Below are positions 10,801-17,811 of a stretch of DNA of 64,000 nucleotides, one piece after another. The notes under the pieces were generated by a model. It did no database searches. It saw only the letters and a list, made by a program, of their open reading frames with translations, and had not been told where the DNA came from. Numbering within the stretch: the first letter of the stretch is position 1; every line of letters starts with the position of its first letter. The position numbers were made by a program, and so were the translations under genes. The stretch is from an uncultured bacterium (GTDB lineage: Bacteria > Cyanobacteriota > Vampirovibrionia > Gastranaerophilales > Gastranaerophilaceae): positions 29,131-93,130 of the forward strand of contig CACZFL010000010.1 in NCBI GenBank assembly GCA_902780525.1, written 5' to 3'.

Positions 10801-11355
10801 GGATATTGTTTTCAGAACTGTTTTAAAGTTTTCATTAAGACTTATAACAATAGAGTCAAAACCGTTGTTAACTTTTTCTATATCATTTCTGACTGTCGAT
10901 ATGCTCTTTATGATATCCTTTTTCTGACTGTCATCCGAGCGCATTGCATCAAGTCTTAGGGTAATATCATTAAGTCTTTCTTTTTGGTCAACAACTTCTC
11001 TTGAGAATACAGACAAGTTGGTTGCAACAATATCAAAAAGTTCCTGGAGTTCTGTCTTTTTAACAGCATCTGTACTGTTTTTGAGAAGATTTGAAAACAA
11101 GGATTCAATTGCGCCGAATTTAGAGATTAAAACATCATGCCTTTCATCCAAATTTTTCTTTAACTCGGATAAAAATGCTTTGATTAAATCAATATCCTCT
11201 TCTGTATTAATTTTATCCAGCTTAGAGTTAATGCCTTCAAGCAGTTTATCAACGTCTGAAGTATTCAAAATACCCTGCGCCCTGATTGAGTTTAACAAAG
11301 TTTTTATCGTATCAAAATTATCTTTTATATCCGAAAAATCATTTGGTTCTGCCAT
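4843..11355 (-). CDS. Giant coiled-coil protein of unknown function (2170 residues)
   Basis: An uninterrupted 6.5-kb frame begins at MAEPNDF. Almost all of it has heptad character (recurrent L/I/V at a and d, rich in E, K, D, S, N), with no signal peptide, no convincing membrane segment and no Cys-rich or catalytic motif. Around residues 1175-1330 there are about five imperfect 30-residue repeats built on a KLHSIIEEELKPGF core. The composition suggests a long filament, tether or scaffold in the cytoplasm. A strong promoter lies about 80 bp upstream and glcD is nested at its 3' end. I do not recognise a family; resemblance to chemoreceptor or SMC-like coiled coils is compositional only. Confidence 0.8.
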   Translation of the reverse strand: MAEPNDFSDIKDNFDTIKTLLNSIRAQGILNTSDVDKLLEGINSKLDKINTEEDIDLIKAFLSELKKNLDERHDVLISKFGAIESLFSNLLKNSTDAVKKTELQELFDIVATNLSVFSREVVDQKERLNDITLRLDAMRSDDSQKKDIIKSISTVRNDIEKVNNGFDSIVISLNENFKTVLKTISEVDQSEAIKGFTEQINDIITSSNTILSAIQLIDKKNTNFEQAFEGLATQEDTTSIKKGIVDLAANSQELANLVDSLVQKSYKMDTLAEKIDASVNIIAGLKAEIEDKDDGVKSAVLEKLSELEGSIKVISDNSEFEEFKKSLQEVFGEISKGSEQLRGSLDSALEKINKLGGDLKSLDMTSGFNSISEEMEKIGEDVKEKFATETDKLSQLLEADVTRTIKEISSNAEVLNTRIKESHVAISGLCEKSFEEVSEGLSGLKEVVAQLDENNVSANNAIFSNITDRLAIFENSLKTSLEKQEDYVSGSSANIFEQISNIKDITDGIDYKLDSNAIEFGNTKKEYKELTEAVNKLLALDFVDAVKDVKAELYAVKEDLSTAIEGSESDLSETLTKDLFGKYELLVSKIDSVEDQIKFAQAEAVKSFDEVLSNISASIVDILSYVSTSKETSTQAFDEKLEQTVRYIQDSNLNYIDSVRDVVDAIKEHIDEDLKLMGAESEGRLQKITSSVTDVKKSMQQDMKAAYDKLDAIKGDVGILSETIKSNNDGVTGRVAEIMSSADMLKEAFDSKMEALKQSLIDKVTEFKRDFTCENADNMSELKFNAETIQAKAFQQTVDLKNELKAEIAGIIEALKLNILGLSEMVSGTSLKIEGANKEVIDFVKNDFTTEVYNSVDSIKTNTADVLSEIDNKVLDVVGGFTKLENSVNVLSKETTNSLTSTLTKMLENFSSLNASLDSFDEKSAARMKENSDELRKDFDMLKRKLTDVDKMVDEDLARQISIIEGSFESLNLMLVDVMNQATDTLGDRIKKELNGASAQMSQALSEELEQYKVQISDLFEGLQDKNNEQAEFIKERALELNNVLADTLDKQGKNAVIQLEDIGNHLKEMIRENVDATSADYSDLKVKLGEFIERVERQNNVLVDTIRAQLDDVAKFVDSNLDIQAQEVNSAFDDISSGVQKVISTVREFDNELNTKVSDIQTALINSDEKFDAKTSLYEEKLNAIIDEELKPGFVSINENNDSKFASIEEKLHSVIEELKLHSVIEELKPEFASVNENSNSKFASIEEKLHSIIEEELKPGFASVNENNDSKFVRIENGLHSIVENEIKPGFAAVSGKYDSSFAQLGEKLHSIIEEELKPGFDNINEKLRIFFDENMLTFVTQYTNSNSKLSEDISAGLSEFRNDLLSINERLDKDELTRLSIQQAQLKEMQAEFNKIADELKDNVKADILSSADLLNTSAAEGYDNIGKSLEEKTFELENQLENIKQNSNVCKEVIVKLVEEHSKLLKTEIEKETDILLGELTEDLNSLKDAQKDDLTRLSTSIEGSISGYIIDAVNDLKSYLDIKTDATVLDAKIDSLRSELVKTVDDTTENINKLLQASVFADSISDLRTTNEILINSMSEKLNSQLQEFIKANVSEKLDEKFGLLDKKFTDTIVDKYEEVKVLSTQYNKSFEQISTSVTELVVRFTDSKDEINNNLKTLVGGINKSVDELKLSFADLKAQIMNKSFDEAFHESVRNQIRGLENLVNDQLGFLEDINEVCGTSLPEIMEMNTLVKHNITKSLAEISDKLGVQDDSVNSITKQLGDLKSDIITQFIDIFNQISFITEQEEILDFIQEKHSELITILSHIVTTTGDIGDVKENVAIVDNKLDELKEDIDLINEKLTSIMSSDGEIDYVYSFQDLESDIANLRIAMNEMKADNKSKEFEELISSTNGIYQIVETIKSEMPKFEADEFKKEFSTLAEDIVSISTRTNKLILTSDESYKTLQDNLQDFKLVIDDLDERTRNFAHESGIDKLDYKLAAINTMIQNGAQTNQVFNQVFEYLAEWVDKAGEQLASISDKVETLDDIGQIRVMLEDLRAESQDNENSAELVNALEQVFDKQAKRISSLEAKLDKIIVASNVNSKKSKADSKPIEDALNKFLSVMEEKFVSQQDKISSLETKLEEVVSLVDNKDTAQLTKKVGGMDKQLAKLNKSIEKIASNVVEK
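7381..7822 (-). repeat. Five imperfect ~90-bp coding repeats in the giant coiled-coil gene
   Basis: On the reverse strand the coding sequence repeats a 30-codon unit about five times. Each unit contains a KLHSIIEEELKPGF-like core followed by a variable S/N/D-rich stretch and an F at fixed spacing. Boundaries are approximate, read from the protein. The second unit contains an extra exact duplication of 27 bp. The copies differ by scattered substitutions, so most are old while the 27-bp duplication is recent. Confidence 0.8.
7667..7720 (-). repeat. Perfect 27-bp in-frame tandem duplication
   Basis: The 27 bases at 7667..7693 are repeated exactly at 7694..7720. In the protein this doubles the nine residues LHSVIEELK. 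It keeps the frame and falls inside the 30-residue repeat block, as expected of replication slippage. Confidence 0.95.
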
Positions 11356-11440
11356 ATCGCTCTTGTTTCCCCTATATATTCTTTTCTCCTGACCTTAATC
11401 TTTTCCTTGCTGTAAAGAAAAAACGGCAATACTCCTTTTA

Positions 11441-11469
11441 ATTATATAATAATATAAACATGGTGACAA
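11441..11469 (-). promoter_or_regulatory. Sigma-70-type promoter of the giant coiled-coil operon
   Basis: On the reverse strand TTGTCA (11469..11464) is separated by 17 bp from a perfect TATAAT (11446..11441). Transcription would start near 11434 and leave a leader of about 80 nt before the ATG at 11355. Confidence 0.7.
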
Positions 11470-11497
11470 ATACTATTTTTTTTCATAATATTAAGTT

Positions 11498-12082
11498 ATG
11501 AATTACGTATTTATAATACTGATTGCAGGTTCATTGATTATAGGTGTTTTAAACGGCACGCTGGGTGATGTTACAAACGCCATGCTTGAAGCATGCAATT
11601 TAGCAGTTAAAATAGCGTTTTCTCTAATAGGAATAATGGCTTTTTGGCTTGGTATGATGCGTATTGCGGAAAAATCAGGTCTTGTTAAGTTTTTGGCAAA
11701 AATTCTTGAACCTTTTGCAAAATTGTTATTTAAGGACAAAGGAAATAATGAGCATGTAACCGGTGATATTGCGATGAGTATTGCAGCAAATGCACTCGGT
11801 CTGACAAATGCTGCAACTCCTATCGGTCTTAAAGTTATGAAGGAGCTGCAGGAGGATAATCCTGACAAAAATTCCGCAACGGACTCTATGTGCATGTTTT
11901 TAGGAATGAATACTGCAGGATTTCAGATTATACCCGCAACTGTTATTGCGGTACTCGTGGGCGCAGGTGCAAAAAATCCGACAGAGATTATTCTTCCGAC
12001 ACTCATTGTTACAACTCTTGCTTTTTTAACTGCAATTTTTACGGCACTTATTCTTAAAAAATTCTGGAGGAAGCATGGATAA
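11498..12082 (+). CDS. spmA: Nucleoside-recognition/gate-domain membrane protein SpmA
   Basis: The 194-residue polytopic protein matches spore maturation protein A in length and features: N-terminal membrane segment (YVFIILIAGSLIIGVLNG), the GIMAFWLGMMRIAEKSGL stretch, the DIAMSIAANALGLTNAATPI motif near residues 88-110 and MCMFLGMNTAGFQIIPAT. SpmA/SpmB belong to the Gate (nucleoside recognition) superfamily and are thought to form a two-part transporter. In Bacillus they affect spore-core dehydration, but they are common in non-sporulating bacteria and no other sporulation gene is here, so the transported solute is unknown. It overlaps spmB by 8 bp. Confidence 0.88.
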   Translation: MNYVFIILIAGSLIIGVLNGTLGDVTNAMLEACNLAVKIAFSLIGIMAFWLGMMRIAEKSGLVKFLAKILEPFAKLLFKDKGNNEHVTGDIAMSIAANALGLTNAATPIGLKVMKELQEDNPDKNSATDSMCMFLGMNTAGFQIIPATVIAVLVGAGAKNPTEIILPTLIVTTLAFLTAIFTALILKKFWRKHG

Positions 12083-12608
12083 GATTTCACTTTACATACT
12101 TCCTTTAATGATAATCGGAATACTCCTGGCCGGTATTGTTAAAAAAGTACCCGTTTACGAAGAGTTTGTTGAAGGCGCAAAAGACGGTTTTAAAGTTTCG
12201 GTAACAATTATTCCGTATCTGGTAGCAATAATCGTAGGTATCGCAATGTTTAAAGCATCAGGTGCAATAGATATAATAACTGCTGCCTGCGGCGGACTAT
12301 TACAAAAGCTCTCTGTCCCGACAGACATAATTCCTATTATGATAACCCGCTCACTTTCAGGCTCGGCAACGCTGGGATTATTCTCAGATATAGTTACAAC
12401 TCACGGAACTGACTGTTATTTAACAAAACTTGCAGCAATAATGGTCGGAAGCTCGGAAACAACTTTTTACGTACTTGCAGTATATTTTGGCTCAGTCGGA
12501 ATAAAAAAATACAGATACGCATTATTAACAGGAATTATAGCTGATATTACCGGGATAATACTGGCAGTTTTGGTAGCTCGTGCATTTTTTCTTGCCAGCA
12601 TCGTGTAG
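12075..12608 (+). CDS. spmB: Nucleoside-recognition/gate-domain membrane protein SpmB
   Basis: The 177-residue partner of SpmA has the expected layout: first membrane helix at residues about 4-22, then YEEFVEGAKDGFKVSVTIIPYLV (segment near 28-50, typical of SpmB), MITRSLSGSATLGLFSDI and the KLAAIMVGSSETTFYVLAVYFGSVGI stretch. GGAGG sits just before the ATG inside the end of spmA, so the pair is translationally coupled. The last 62 bp overlap the 3' end of the reverse-strand zinc-ribbon gene, a convergent arrangement that may let the two transcripts interfere. Confidence 0.88.
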   Translation: MDKISLYILPLMIIGILLAGIVKKVPVYEEFVEGAKDGFKVSVTIIPYLVAIIVGIAMFKASGAIDIITAACGGLLQKLSVPTDIIPIMITRSLSGSATLGLFSDIVTTHGTDCYLTKLAAIMVGSSETTFYVLAVYFGSVGIKKYRYALLTGIIADITGIILAVLVARAFFLASIV

Positions 12609-12948
12609 TACAACCGACAACCTCATCCTCTGCTTCGGTTTTTAAAAGTGCAGCAAAATTAATATCAATAAAGTTAATTTTTTCAACTTTCTCTACACAA
12701 AATTCTTCACCGCCGCAATTTGAACAGTAGTGATCCTGGGGTACAATTTGTCCGTTTTTTACCATAGCTTTCATCTTCACTCCACAGCACGAACATCTCG
12801 TTATATACCATTCATTTTTAATAAGCTTTCCGCAGTCAGGACAATAAGCCTGTTCAACATCGGGACGCACTTTATCGTGTGTGCATTTTACCGAAAAAGT
12901 AGGTAGAAATATTCTTGATAATTGTAATAAAACATCAGTTAAACTCAT
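12547..12948 (-). CDS. Small zinc-ribbon protein of unknown function
   Basis: The 133-residue protein contains three Cys pairs: YCPDCG near residue 36, RCSCCG near 52 and HYCSNCGG near 73, with one more C-x-x-x-C (GCTTRC) towards the C-terminus. This is the pattern of one or two rubredoxin-like zinc ribbons. There is no signal peptide or membrane helix. GAGG lies at good spacing before the ATG. Zinc ribbons of this kind bind nucleic acids or proteins, but no family can be named. It converges with spmB and overlaps it by 62 bp. Confidence 0.65.
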   Translation of the reverse strand: MSLTDVLLQLSRIFLPTFSVKCTHDKVRPDVEQAYCPDCGKLIKNEWYITRCSCCGVKMKAMVKNGQIVPQDHYCSNCGGEEFCVEKVEKINFIDINFAALLKTEAEDEVVGCTTRCWQEKMHELPKLPVLSR

Positions 12949-13161
12949 ATAAACCTCACTAATTGTTTATTAATAAACTTTTTTGGAATGTCAAAATATA
13001 TGCTTAACATATTGTTACATTTAGTCAATTCCGAAAAAGAGAATCACTTTATATATATACAAGGGATATTTAATTTTTCACGGGATAAATCAAATACATA
13101 ATCATTGATTGCTAATCAACATATACATACACATACTACACTTCACACATTAAAAGTTTTT

Positions 13162-13186
13162 AGAGTCGATAAGACTCTTTTTTTTT
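13162..13186 (+). terminator. Rho-independent terminator with no obvious upstream gene
   Basis: AGAGTC, loop GATAA, GACTCT, followed by a run of nine T. It faces forward, while the nearest protein gene on the left is on the reverse strand, so it may end a short non-coding transcript arising between about 13030 and 13160. Confidence 0.75.
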
Positions 13187-13282
13187 GCGCGAGTGAGCGG
13201 AGGGCGAAACATTTGTTTGGCTTGTGTTGGCAAGGCAAACAAATATGTGCAGACCCGTTTTTTGTACAGGTAACCAAACGGG
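13187..13282. other. GC-richer structured element with two hairpins, possible ncRNA or small mobile repeat
   Basis: A first hairpin pairs ATTTGTTTG (13211..13219) with CAAACAAAT (13236..13244) and CTTG (13221..13224) with CAAG (13231..13234), leaving a single G-G mismatch and a six-base loop. A second pairs CCCGTTT (13254..13260) with AAACGGG (13276..13282). The block is visibly richer in G and C than the flanks. It matches no RNA family that I recognise. Confidence 0.5.
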
Positions 13283-13312
13283 CTATAATAAACTAGATAT
13301 ATTTACCCACAC

Positions 13313-13346
13313 ACATAAAAAAAAGCTTTTGAAAAAATCAAAAGCT
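13313..13346 (-). terminator. Rho-independent terminator of the 81-residue orphan gene
   Basis: AGCTTTTGA and TCAAAAGCT form a 9-bp stem (13324..13332 with 13338..13346) around five A. On the reverse strand the stem is followed by a run of eight T. It lies about 50 bp after the stop of the small reverse-strand gene. Confidence 0.8.
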
Positions 13347-13395
13347 AAACTTTTAGTAAGATGTAAGATTATAAGAGAGTATGTATAATTTAATA

Positions 13396-13641
13396 TTATG
13401 CTGCATTATCTGATACTGAGTATTTTGCGGATTTTGCCACAACACCGTAGCAAACCATTGTTAAACGTTGATTTAATAAAAGCATGTTGCGGTAATTATT
13501 AGCTGACGTATTCATTGCATTAAGCATATCATTTGCCGATACTTTTGATGTCATTGCATCTGCATCGTGGTTATCGACTTTTTCCTGTGAATATTTTTCA
13601 ACTAAAAGTTTGTCAATATAATCCCTTGCTCCGACTGCCAT
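13396..13641 (-). CDS. Orphan small protein, 81 residues
   Basis: The frame is flanked by its own terminator and lies about 200 bp beyond flhA. The protein is polar and helical, without signal peptide or membrane segment; a conserved-looking core is NAMNTSANNYRNMLLLNQRL near residues 42-61. Upstream, AACAAAGAT (13670..13678) and ATCTTTGTT (13693..13701) form an inverted repeat that could be an operator or a leader hairpin. Its position beside the export operon would fit a small flagellar or secreted component, but no family similarity is recognised. Confidence 0.6.
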   Translation of the reverse strand: MAVGARDYIDKLLVEKYSQEKVDNHDADAMTSKVSANDMLNAMNTSANNYRNMLLLNQRLTMVCYGVVAKSAKYSVSDNAA

Positions 13642-13848
13642 TTTATACTCCGTTTTTATACTCTGTCACAACAAAGATTTTATATCTTTAATATCTTTGT
13701 TATATATATAAAGTATTTACAAAATCAAAAATTGCCTTTTGGGATACTAAATATTAAAAAATATTAAGAAGCTGAGTGTGAGAAAATCTTTTCGAAAAAT
13801 GACAATTTTCCGAACAGATTTTAATTTTTTCGGCAAACGCAATTATTT

Positions 13849-15933
13849 TTAAACACTTTCTCCTATTGTATCAACAGCTTCGACTTTGATATCAGTTATA
13901 AGCTCTGAGTAAGAAATTACAACAATTGTCGGAATATGTCTTTCAAGAAGCTGATACAAGGGTAAACGTATTCTAGGAGAGCAGAGTATTACAGGCTGCT
14001 GACCAATTTGCTGATGGGCGCGCATTAAAGTCATTGCTGTTGATTCTATCAAATCCTGAACCTGCATCGGGTTAAGCAAAAACATCGTTCCGAGCTCTGT
14101 TCTTTGACAGCTGTCATCAAGTGTTTTTTCCCATTCCGGTGAAAGTGTAAGAGCATACAAAATATGGTCCCTGTCAACATTACTCAAACAGATTTGTCTT
14201 CCAAGAGCCGCTCTCAGACGTTCTGAAAGGATATCAGGCTCTTTTGAAAATCTTGCGTAATCGCACAGACGTTCAAATACAAATATAATATCTTTTATAG
14301 AAACTTTTTCTCTTATGAGGTTTACGAAAATCTTTCTCAAATCAGAAGTAGAAATAATAGCCGGAACAAGGTCATTAACAAGCGTCGGGTCTTGAGAACG
14401 AACAAGTTCCATAAGTTTAAGGACGTCAGTTTTTGTCATAACTTCGTCAACGTGTTTTCTTACGCATTCCTGAAGATGAGTAACAAGAACATCCGTAGCA
14501 TCAACAGCAGTAACGTTTTTGGTTTCTTTTGCATCCTGCTGAGAAATCCAGTATGCCTGAGTTTGATAAGTCGGGTCAACGCCAACAATTGCATCTTCCG
14601 GAATTGTTTTCTTAACGGAATCCCACTGGTCGGCAATAACCATATATTTGCCGGGATATACATAACCTGATGCAACTACATTGTTTCTGATTGCGATTAC
14701 ATACTCATTAGCTTCCAAGGCTGAAGAGTCCATAATACGTATATTAGGTAAGATATAACCGAGTTCGTCCGTTACTCTTTGACGCAGGGCAGCTATTTTT
14801 GCAAGTAACTGACCTTCCTGATCAGGGTCAGCAATTACCAACAGACCGGCACCGACCTGTAAACTCAATACGTCAACACCAAGCCTTTCGTACATCTTAT
14901 TCGGGTTAACCAAATCCTGCATATTTTGTCTTACACTTTCCAATTGTCCTAATTGAGATTGAACATCGGCGTTAACCAATACTGAGAATCCTGCAAGAGC
15001 AAGAATTATAGTAAATATCAGAAATGGTAAGAACGGTAAACCTGTTATAGGACAAGTTACCGTAATTAAGCCTAAGAAAAGCGCTGCAAAGAACAAAGAG
15101 TACGGCTTTGCCATAATCTGAGTAGTTAAATCACCACCTAATGACATATTACCGGCAGAAGCACGTGTCATGACAATACCGGCTGCAATTGACATCAATA
15201 ATGACGGAAGCTGTGATGCTAAACCGTCACCAATTGTTAATACTGTATATTTGCTGACTGCATCTGCTATCGGCATCTGATTCATAAGACAACCGATACA
15301 CAAACCGCCGATAATGTTTATTAATACAATAATAATACCTGCGATAGTATCACCTTTAACAAACTTCATAGAACCGTCCATTGAACCGAACAAACTTGAT
15401 TCTCTTTGCAAATCTTCACGCTTTTTAACAGCTTCTTCCGGAGATATCAGACCTGCGTTAAAGTCGGCATCAATAGTCATTTGTTTACCGGGCATTGCAT
15501 CTAAGGCAAAACGAGCAGCAACTTCTGCGATACGTTCGGCACCCTTTGTAATTACCATAAATTGGACAACCGTAATAATTAAGAAAATTACGCCACCTAC
15601 TACCATATTTCCACCTGTTACGAAGGTTCCAAATGCATGAATAACTTCACCTGCATCACCTTTTGCAAGAATAAGACGGGTTGATGCAATAGAAAGGCAC
15701 AGCCTGAACATCGTTCCGATAAGGATAATTGACGGAAATGCAGCAAGTTCAAGAGGTTTCTGGACATACAATGATATCATCAAGAGAACAATACCGAGGG
15801 TTATATTAAGTGAAATAGAAAAATTAATAACCCAGTTTGGCATCTCTATAATAAGGATTAATATTAAGACCATTACAAAGAGTGCCAATAATATTTCTGA
15901 TATAGGTTTGCTCTGTGATTGTTCGCCTGCCAT
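13849..15933 (-). CDS. flhA: Type III export gate protein, FlhA/SctV family
   Basis: The 694-residue protein has the two-part layout of the family: about eight membrane helices to residue ~320, then a cytoplasmic export domain. Signatures include STRLILAKGDAGEVIHAFG, FMVITKGAERIAEVAARF, LDAMPGKQMTIDADFNAGLI and LTIGDGLASQLPSLLMSIAAG. It forms the nonameric gate that passes substrates into the basal body. The name follows the flagellar neighbours, but KGAER (not KGAGR) and the RESSLFGSMDGSMKFVKGD stretch are closer to injectisome SctV than to textbook FlhA. It overlaps fliH by one base (TAATG), so the two are coupled. Confidence 0.9.
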   Translation of the reverse strand: MAGEQSQSKPISEILLALFVMVLILILIIEMPNWVINFSISLNITLGIVLLMISLYVQKPLELAAFPSIILIGTMFRLCLSIASTRLILAKGDAGEVIHAFGTFVTGGNMVVGGVIFLIITVVQFMVITKGAERIAEVAARFALDAMPGKQMTIDADFNAGLISPEEAVKKREDLQRESSLFGSMDGSMKFVKGDTIAGIIIVLINIIGGLCIGCLMNQMPIADAVSKYTVLTIGDGLASQLPSLLMSIAAGIVMTRASAGNMSLGGDLTTQIMAKPYSLFFAALFLGLITVTCPITGLPFLPFLIFTIILALAGFSVLVNADVQSQLGQLESVRQNMQDLVNPNKMYERLGVDVLSLQVGAGLLVIADPDQEGQLLAKIAALRQRVTDELGYILPNIRIMDSSALEANEYVIAIRNNVVASGYVYPGKYMVIADQWDSVKKTIPEDAIVGVDPTYQTQAYWISQQDAKETKNVTAVDATDVLVTHLQECVRKHVDEVMTKTDVLKLMELVRSQDPTLVNDLVPAIISTSDLRKIFVNLIREKVSIKDIIFVFERLCDYARFSKEPDILSERLRAALGRQICLSNVDRDHILYALTLSPEWEKTLDDSCQRTELGTMFLLNPMQVQDLIESTAMTLMRAHQQIGQQPVILCSPRIRLPLYQLLERHIPTIVVISYSELITDIKVEAVDTIGESV

Positions 15934-16718
15934 TACATTCCCTCTAAAGCCTTTTTAATAATTTCTAACTGAGTGTCAATGGAAGCATCAACTATTCCGT
16001 TTGCAGTCTGGAAAATACAACCGCCTTCTTCAACTGAAGGATCAGCAATAACACTAATTTTTGCCTCAATTCCGTACTGATAGGTAACGGTAGGCAAAGT
16101 GTCCTTTACAAACTGCGCACTCTGCGGACGAACCCTAATATTAATTTTTGGTTCATTCTTAGATATTGTTTTTAGAACATCCGTTATAGTATTTATCAGA
16201 ACCTGTGGATCTGACTCAACTTCTTTCTTTATAATTTTTTTTGCAATATCAATACTGATTTCAAGAATATCAGGAGCAATATATTCAAACACTTCTTTTG
16301 TTGCACCTAGGAATTTTGTCATATTTGTTCTCAGGTTTTCAATATCAGTATTTGCCTGATTAATTCCATTTCTGTAACCTTCTTCAAAGGCTGATTTTTT
16401 AATATTTTCAGCTTCTTCCTGTGCTCGAGAAACAAGGTTGCGGTCATCAATACGGCGATATCCTCTTCTTCTCGTTCCTCTCCTTCTTTCCTGGCGCTGA
16501 TTAAAATCAATATTTTGTATATCAAATAAATCAATCTCCGGTTCTGGTGAAATAGCGGATTCCGTTGATTGAATATTTTCAAAATCATTACTTACAGAAT
16601 TTTGGAGTGGAACCTCTTCATGAATTTCAGCAGCTGAATACTCATCCGGCTTATCTACAGCCTGATGCACAGATTTATTTTCCTCCCACTGCTTAATTTT
16701 ATTCTTCTTAATAATCAT
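15933..16718 (-). CDS. fliH: Export-ATPase regulator FliH/SctL family
   Basis: The 261-residue protein has a disordered, acidic first third, an Arg-rich patch (ERRRGTRRRGYRR, about residues 77-89), a helix with EEGYRNGINQ near 113 and the C-terminal FliH/V-ATPase-E-like domain ending in ADPSVEEGGCIFQTANGIVD, then ASIDTQLEIIKKAL. FliH binds the export ATPase FliI and docks it at the C-ring. FliI is not in this window. Twelve bp separate it from the upstream fliG-like gene. The Arg-rich patch is unusual for FliH. Confidence 0.85.
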   Translation of the reverse strand: MIIKKNKIKQWEENKSVHQAVDKPDEYSAAEIHEEVPLQNSVSNDFENIQSTESAISPEPEIDLFDIQNIDFNQRQERRRGTRRRGYRRIDDRNLVSRAQEEAENIKKSAFEEGYRNGINQANTDIENLRTNMTKFLGATKEVFEYIAPDILEISIDIAKKIIKKEVESDPQVLINTITDVLKTISKNEPKINIRVRPQSAQFVKDTLPTVTYQYGIEAKISVIADPSVEEGGCIFQTANGIVDASIDTQLEIIKKALEGM

Positions 16719-16730
16719 GATTTACAAATA

Positions 16731-17771
16731 TTATATACTATCCTCCACATATTGCGCAACAATATCAGCGACCTGTAACGGCAGTCCCGAATATTCACCG
16801 TCATATGCCTGCGAAATAAATCTTTTTACGAGCGGACGTTCGTTTTTAATAATTTTCTCTATTTTTTCGCGCGGATTTGCACGGTATAAACGAAGTAAAT
16901 CGCCCATAACATTTTCCTGTGTAAGCTTCCTCTTTGCGGGGATATAGTTTTTCATTTCCTTAAGACTGTTTAACAATATATCACCGTCTATCTGGGATTC
17001 CAGGTTAGCCATACCCATATAGTTTAATATCAGCTTATTGTCACCATCATCAAAGTTTGACATAATAGCTTTTGCTTTATCAGGAGAAAGAATCCTCATA
17101 ACGAGCGCCAAAGACATTAATCTCATATTTCTTACTGTAACTGTACCGGCTGTTGCTTCCAGCTCTTTTTCTATTCTACGCTGCTTTCTTTCTTCTTCAC
17201 GCCGTTTTTGAGCCTGTTTTCTTCTGTTATCTGTTTCTTCAAGCTGTGCTTCTTTTTGCTTTATCTGTTCCTGAGCAGCTTGTTTTGCCATTTCATCAAT
17301 ATTAGATTGATTTTCGGCAAGCTCTTTTACTTCTTCATCTATTACACCGCGCTTTTCAAGATCCTCAATGCACTTTTTATATACTTTAACAACGTGCATT
17401 TCAACAGCCTGAAGCAGTTGTTCCTGCTGAATATTTCTTATTACGCCCTGCTTTGCAACTTCAAAGATGGTAAATGCAATTTTTTGCATAATGGTATCCC
17501 AGTATTCACGGTTAATCCCTGAATGAATTAAGTCGATAGATTTATGGAATGACCATTCTGCGATAATTTGTGTAATAAAAACGGCTTGCTCCGGAGTTAG
17601 TTGAAGGCTTTCATCATTATAAATAGCTTCTCCAGCCATAAGGGTAAAATTACCGAGAGTATTTACTATATATTCCTGTTCATCAGGCTGCAAATCTTTC
17701 GGAACAAGTTCTTTTGCCTGTTCCGCCATAGACTGAGCAAATACTTTATAATCGAAGCCGTCAATAGCCAT
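16731..17771 (-). CDS. Highly divergent FliG-like C-ring protein (by position and weak similarity)
   Basis: The 346-residue protein lies between fliF and fliH, exactly where fliG belongs and at the right length. The sequence supports the call only weakly: residues ~219-275 (LALVMRILSPDKAKAIMSNF, then KLILNYMGMANLESQ) resemble the armadillo-like LLxxLxPExAxxILxxL pattern of FliG/MgtE-N. The classical EHPQTIALIL and C-terminal charged motor motifs are not seen. Residues ~160-210 are a very charged K/E/R/Q coiled coil, not typical of FliG. It may be a FliG adapted to a non-rotating export machine, or another C-ring protein. Confidence 0.55.
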   Translation of the reverse strand: MAIDGFDYKVFAQSMAEQAKELVPKDLQPDEQEYIVNTLGNFTLMAGEAIYNDESLQLTPEQAVFITQIIAEWSFHKSIDLIHSGINREYWDTIMQKIAFTIFEVAKQGVIRNIQQEQLLQAVEMHVVKVYKKCIEDLEKRGVIDEEVKELAENQSNIDEMAKQAAQEQIKQKEAQLEETDNRRKQAQKRREEERKQRRIEKELEATAGTVTVRNMRLMSLALVMRILSPDKAKAIMSNFDDGDNKLILNYMGMANLESQIDGDILLNSLKEMKNYIPAKRKLTQENVMGDLLRLYRANPREKIEKIIKNERPLVKRFISQAYDGEYSGLPLQVADIVAQYVEDSI

Positions 17772-17811
17772 TTATTTTCCTTTATATTTATCAGACCGGG
17801 TTTATTCTTCC

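Larger units (their letters stand above)
12949..13395. other. 447-bp gene-free stretch with terminator and palindromic element
   Basis: No convincing protein gene is present. The stretch holds the upstream region of the zinc-ribbon gene, an orphan rho-independent terminator (13162..13186), a GC-richer block with two hairpins (13187..13282) and a reverse-strand terminator (13313..13346). A 63-codon frame at 13105..13296 crosses the terminator and both hairpins and is unlikely to be translated. Confidence 0.7.

Noticed and set aside
11498..12608. Evidence for sporulation from spmA/spmB
   Set aside because: The pair is widespread in non-sporulating bacteria and there is no spo0A, sigma-F/E/G/K or coat gene in the window; ricT/yaaT is also common in non-sporulators.
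13254..13282. tRNA gene or fragment
   Set aside because: There is no cloverleaf, anticodon arm or T-loop consensus; only simple hairpins. I saw no tRNA or rRNA elsewhere in the window either.
13105..13296. 63-codon forward frame beginning MIANQHIHTHTTL
   Set aside because: It runs through a rho-independent terminator and two hairpins, has no ribosome-binding site and odd composition; more likely a chance frame over a structured element.
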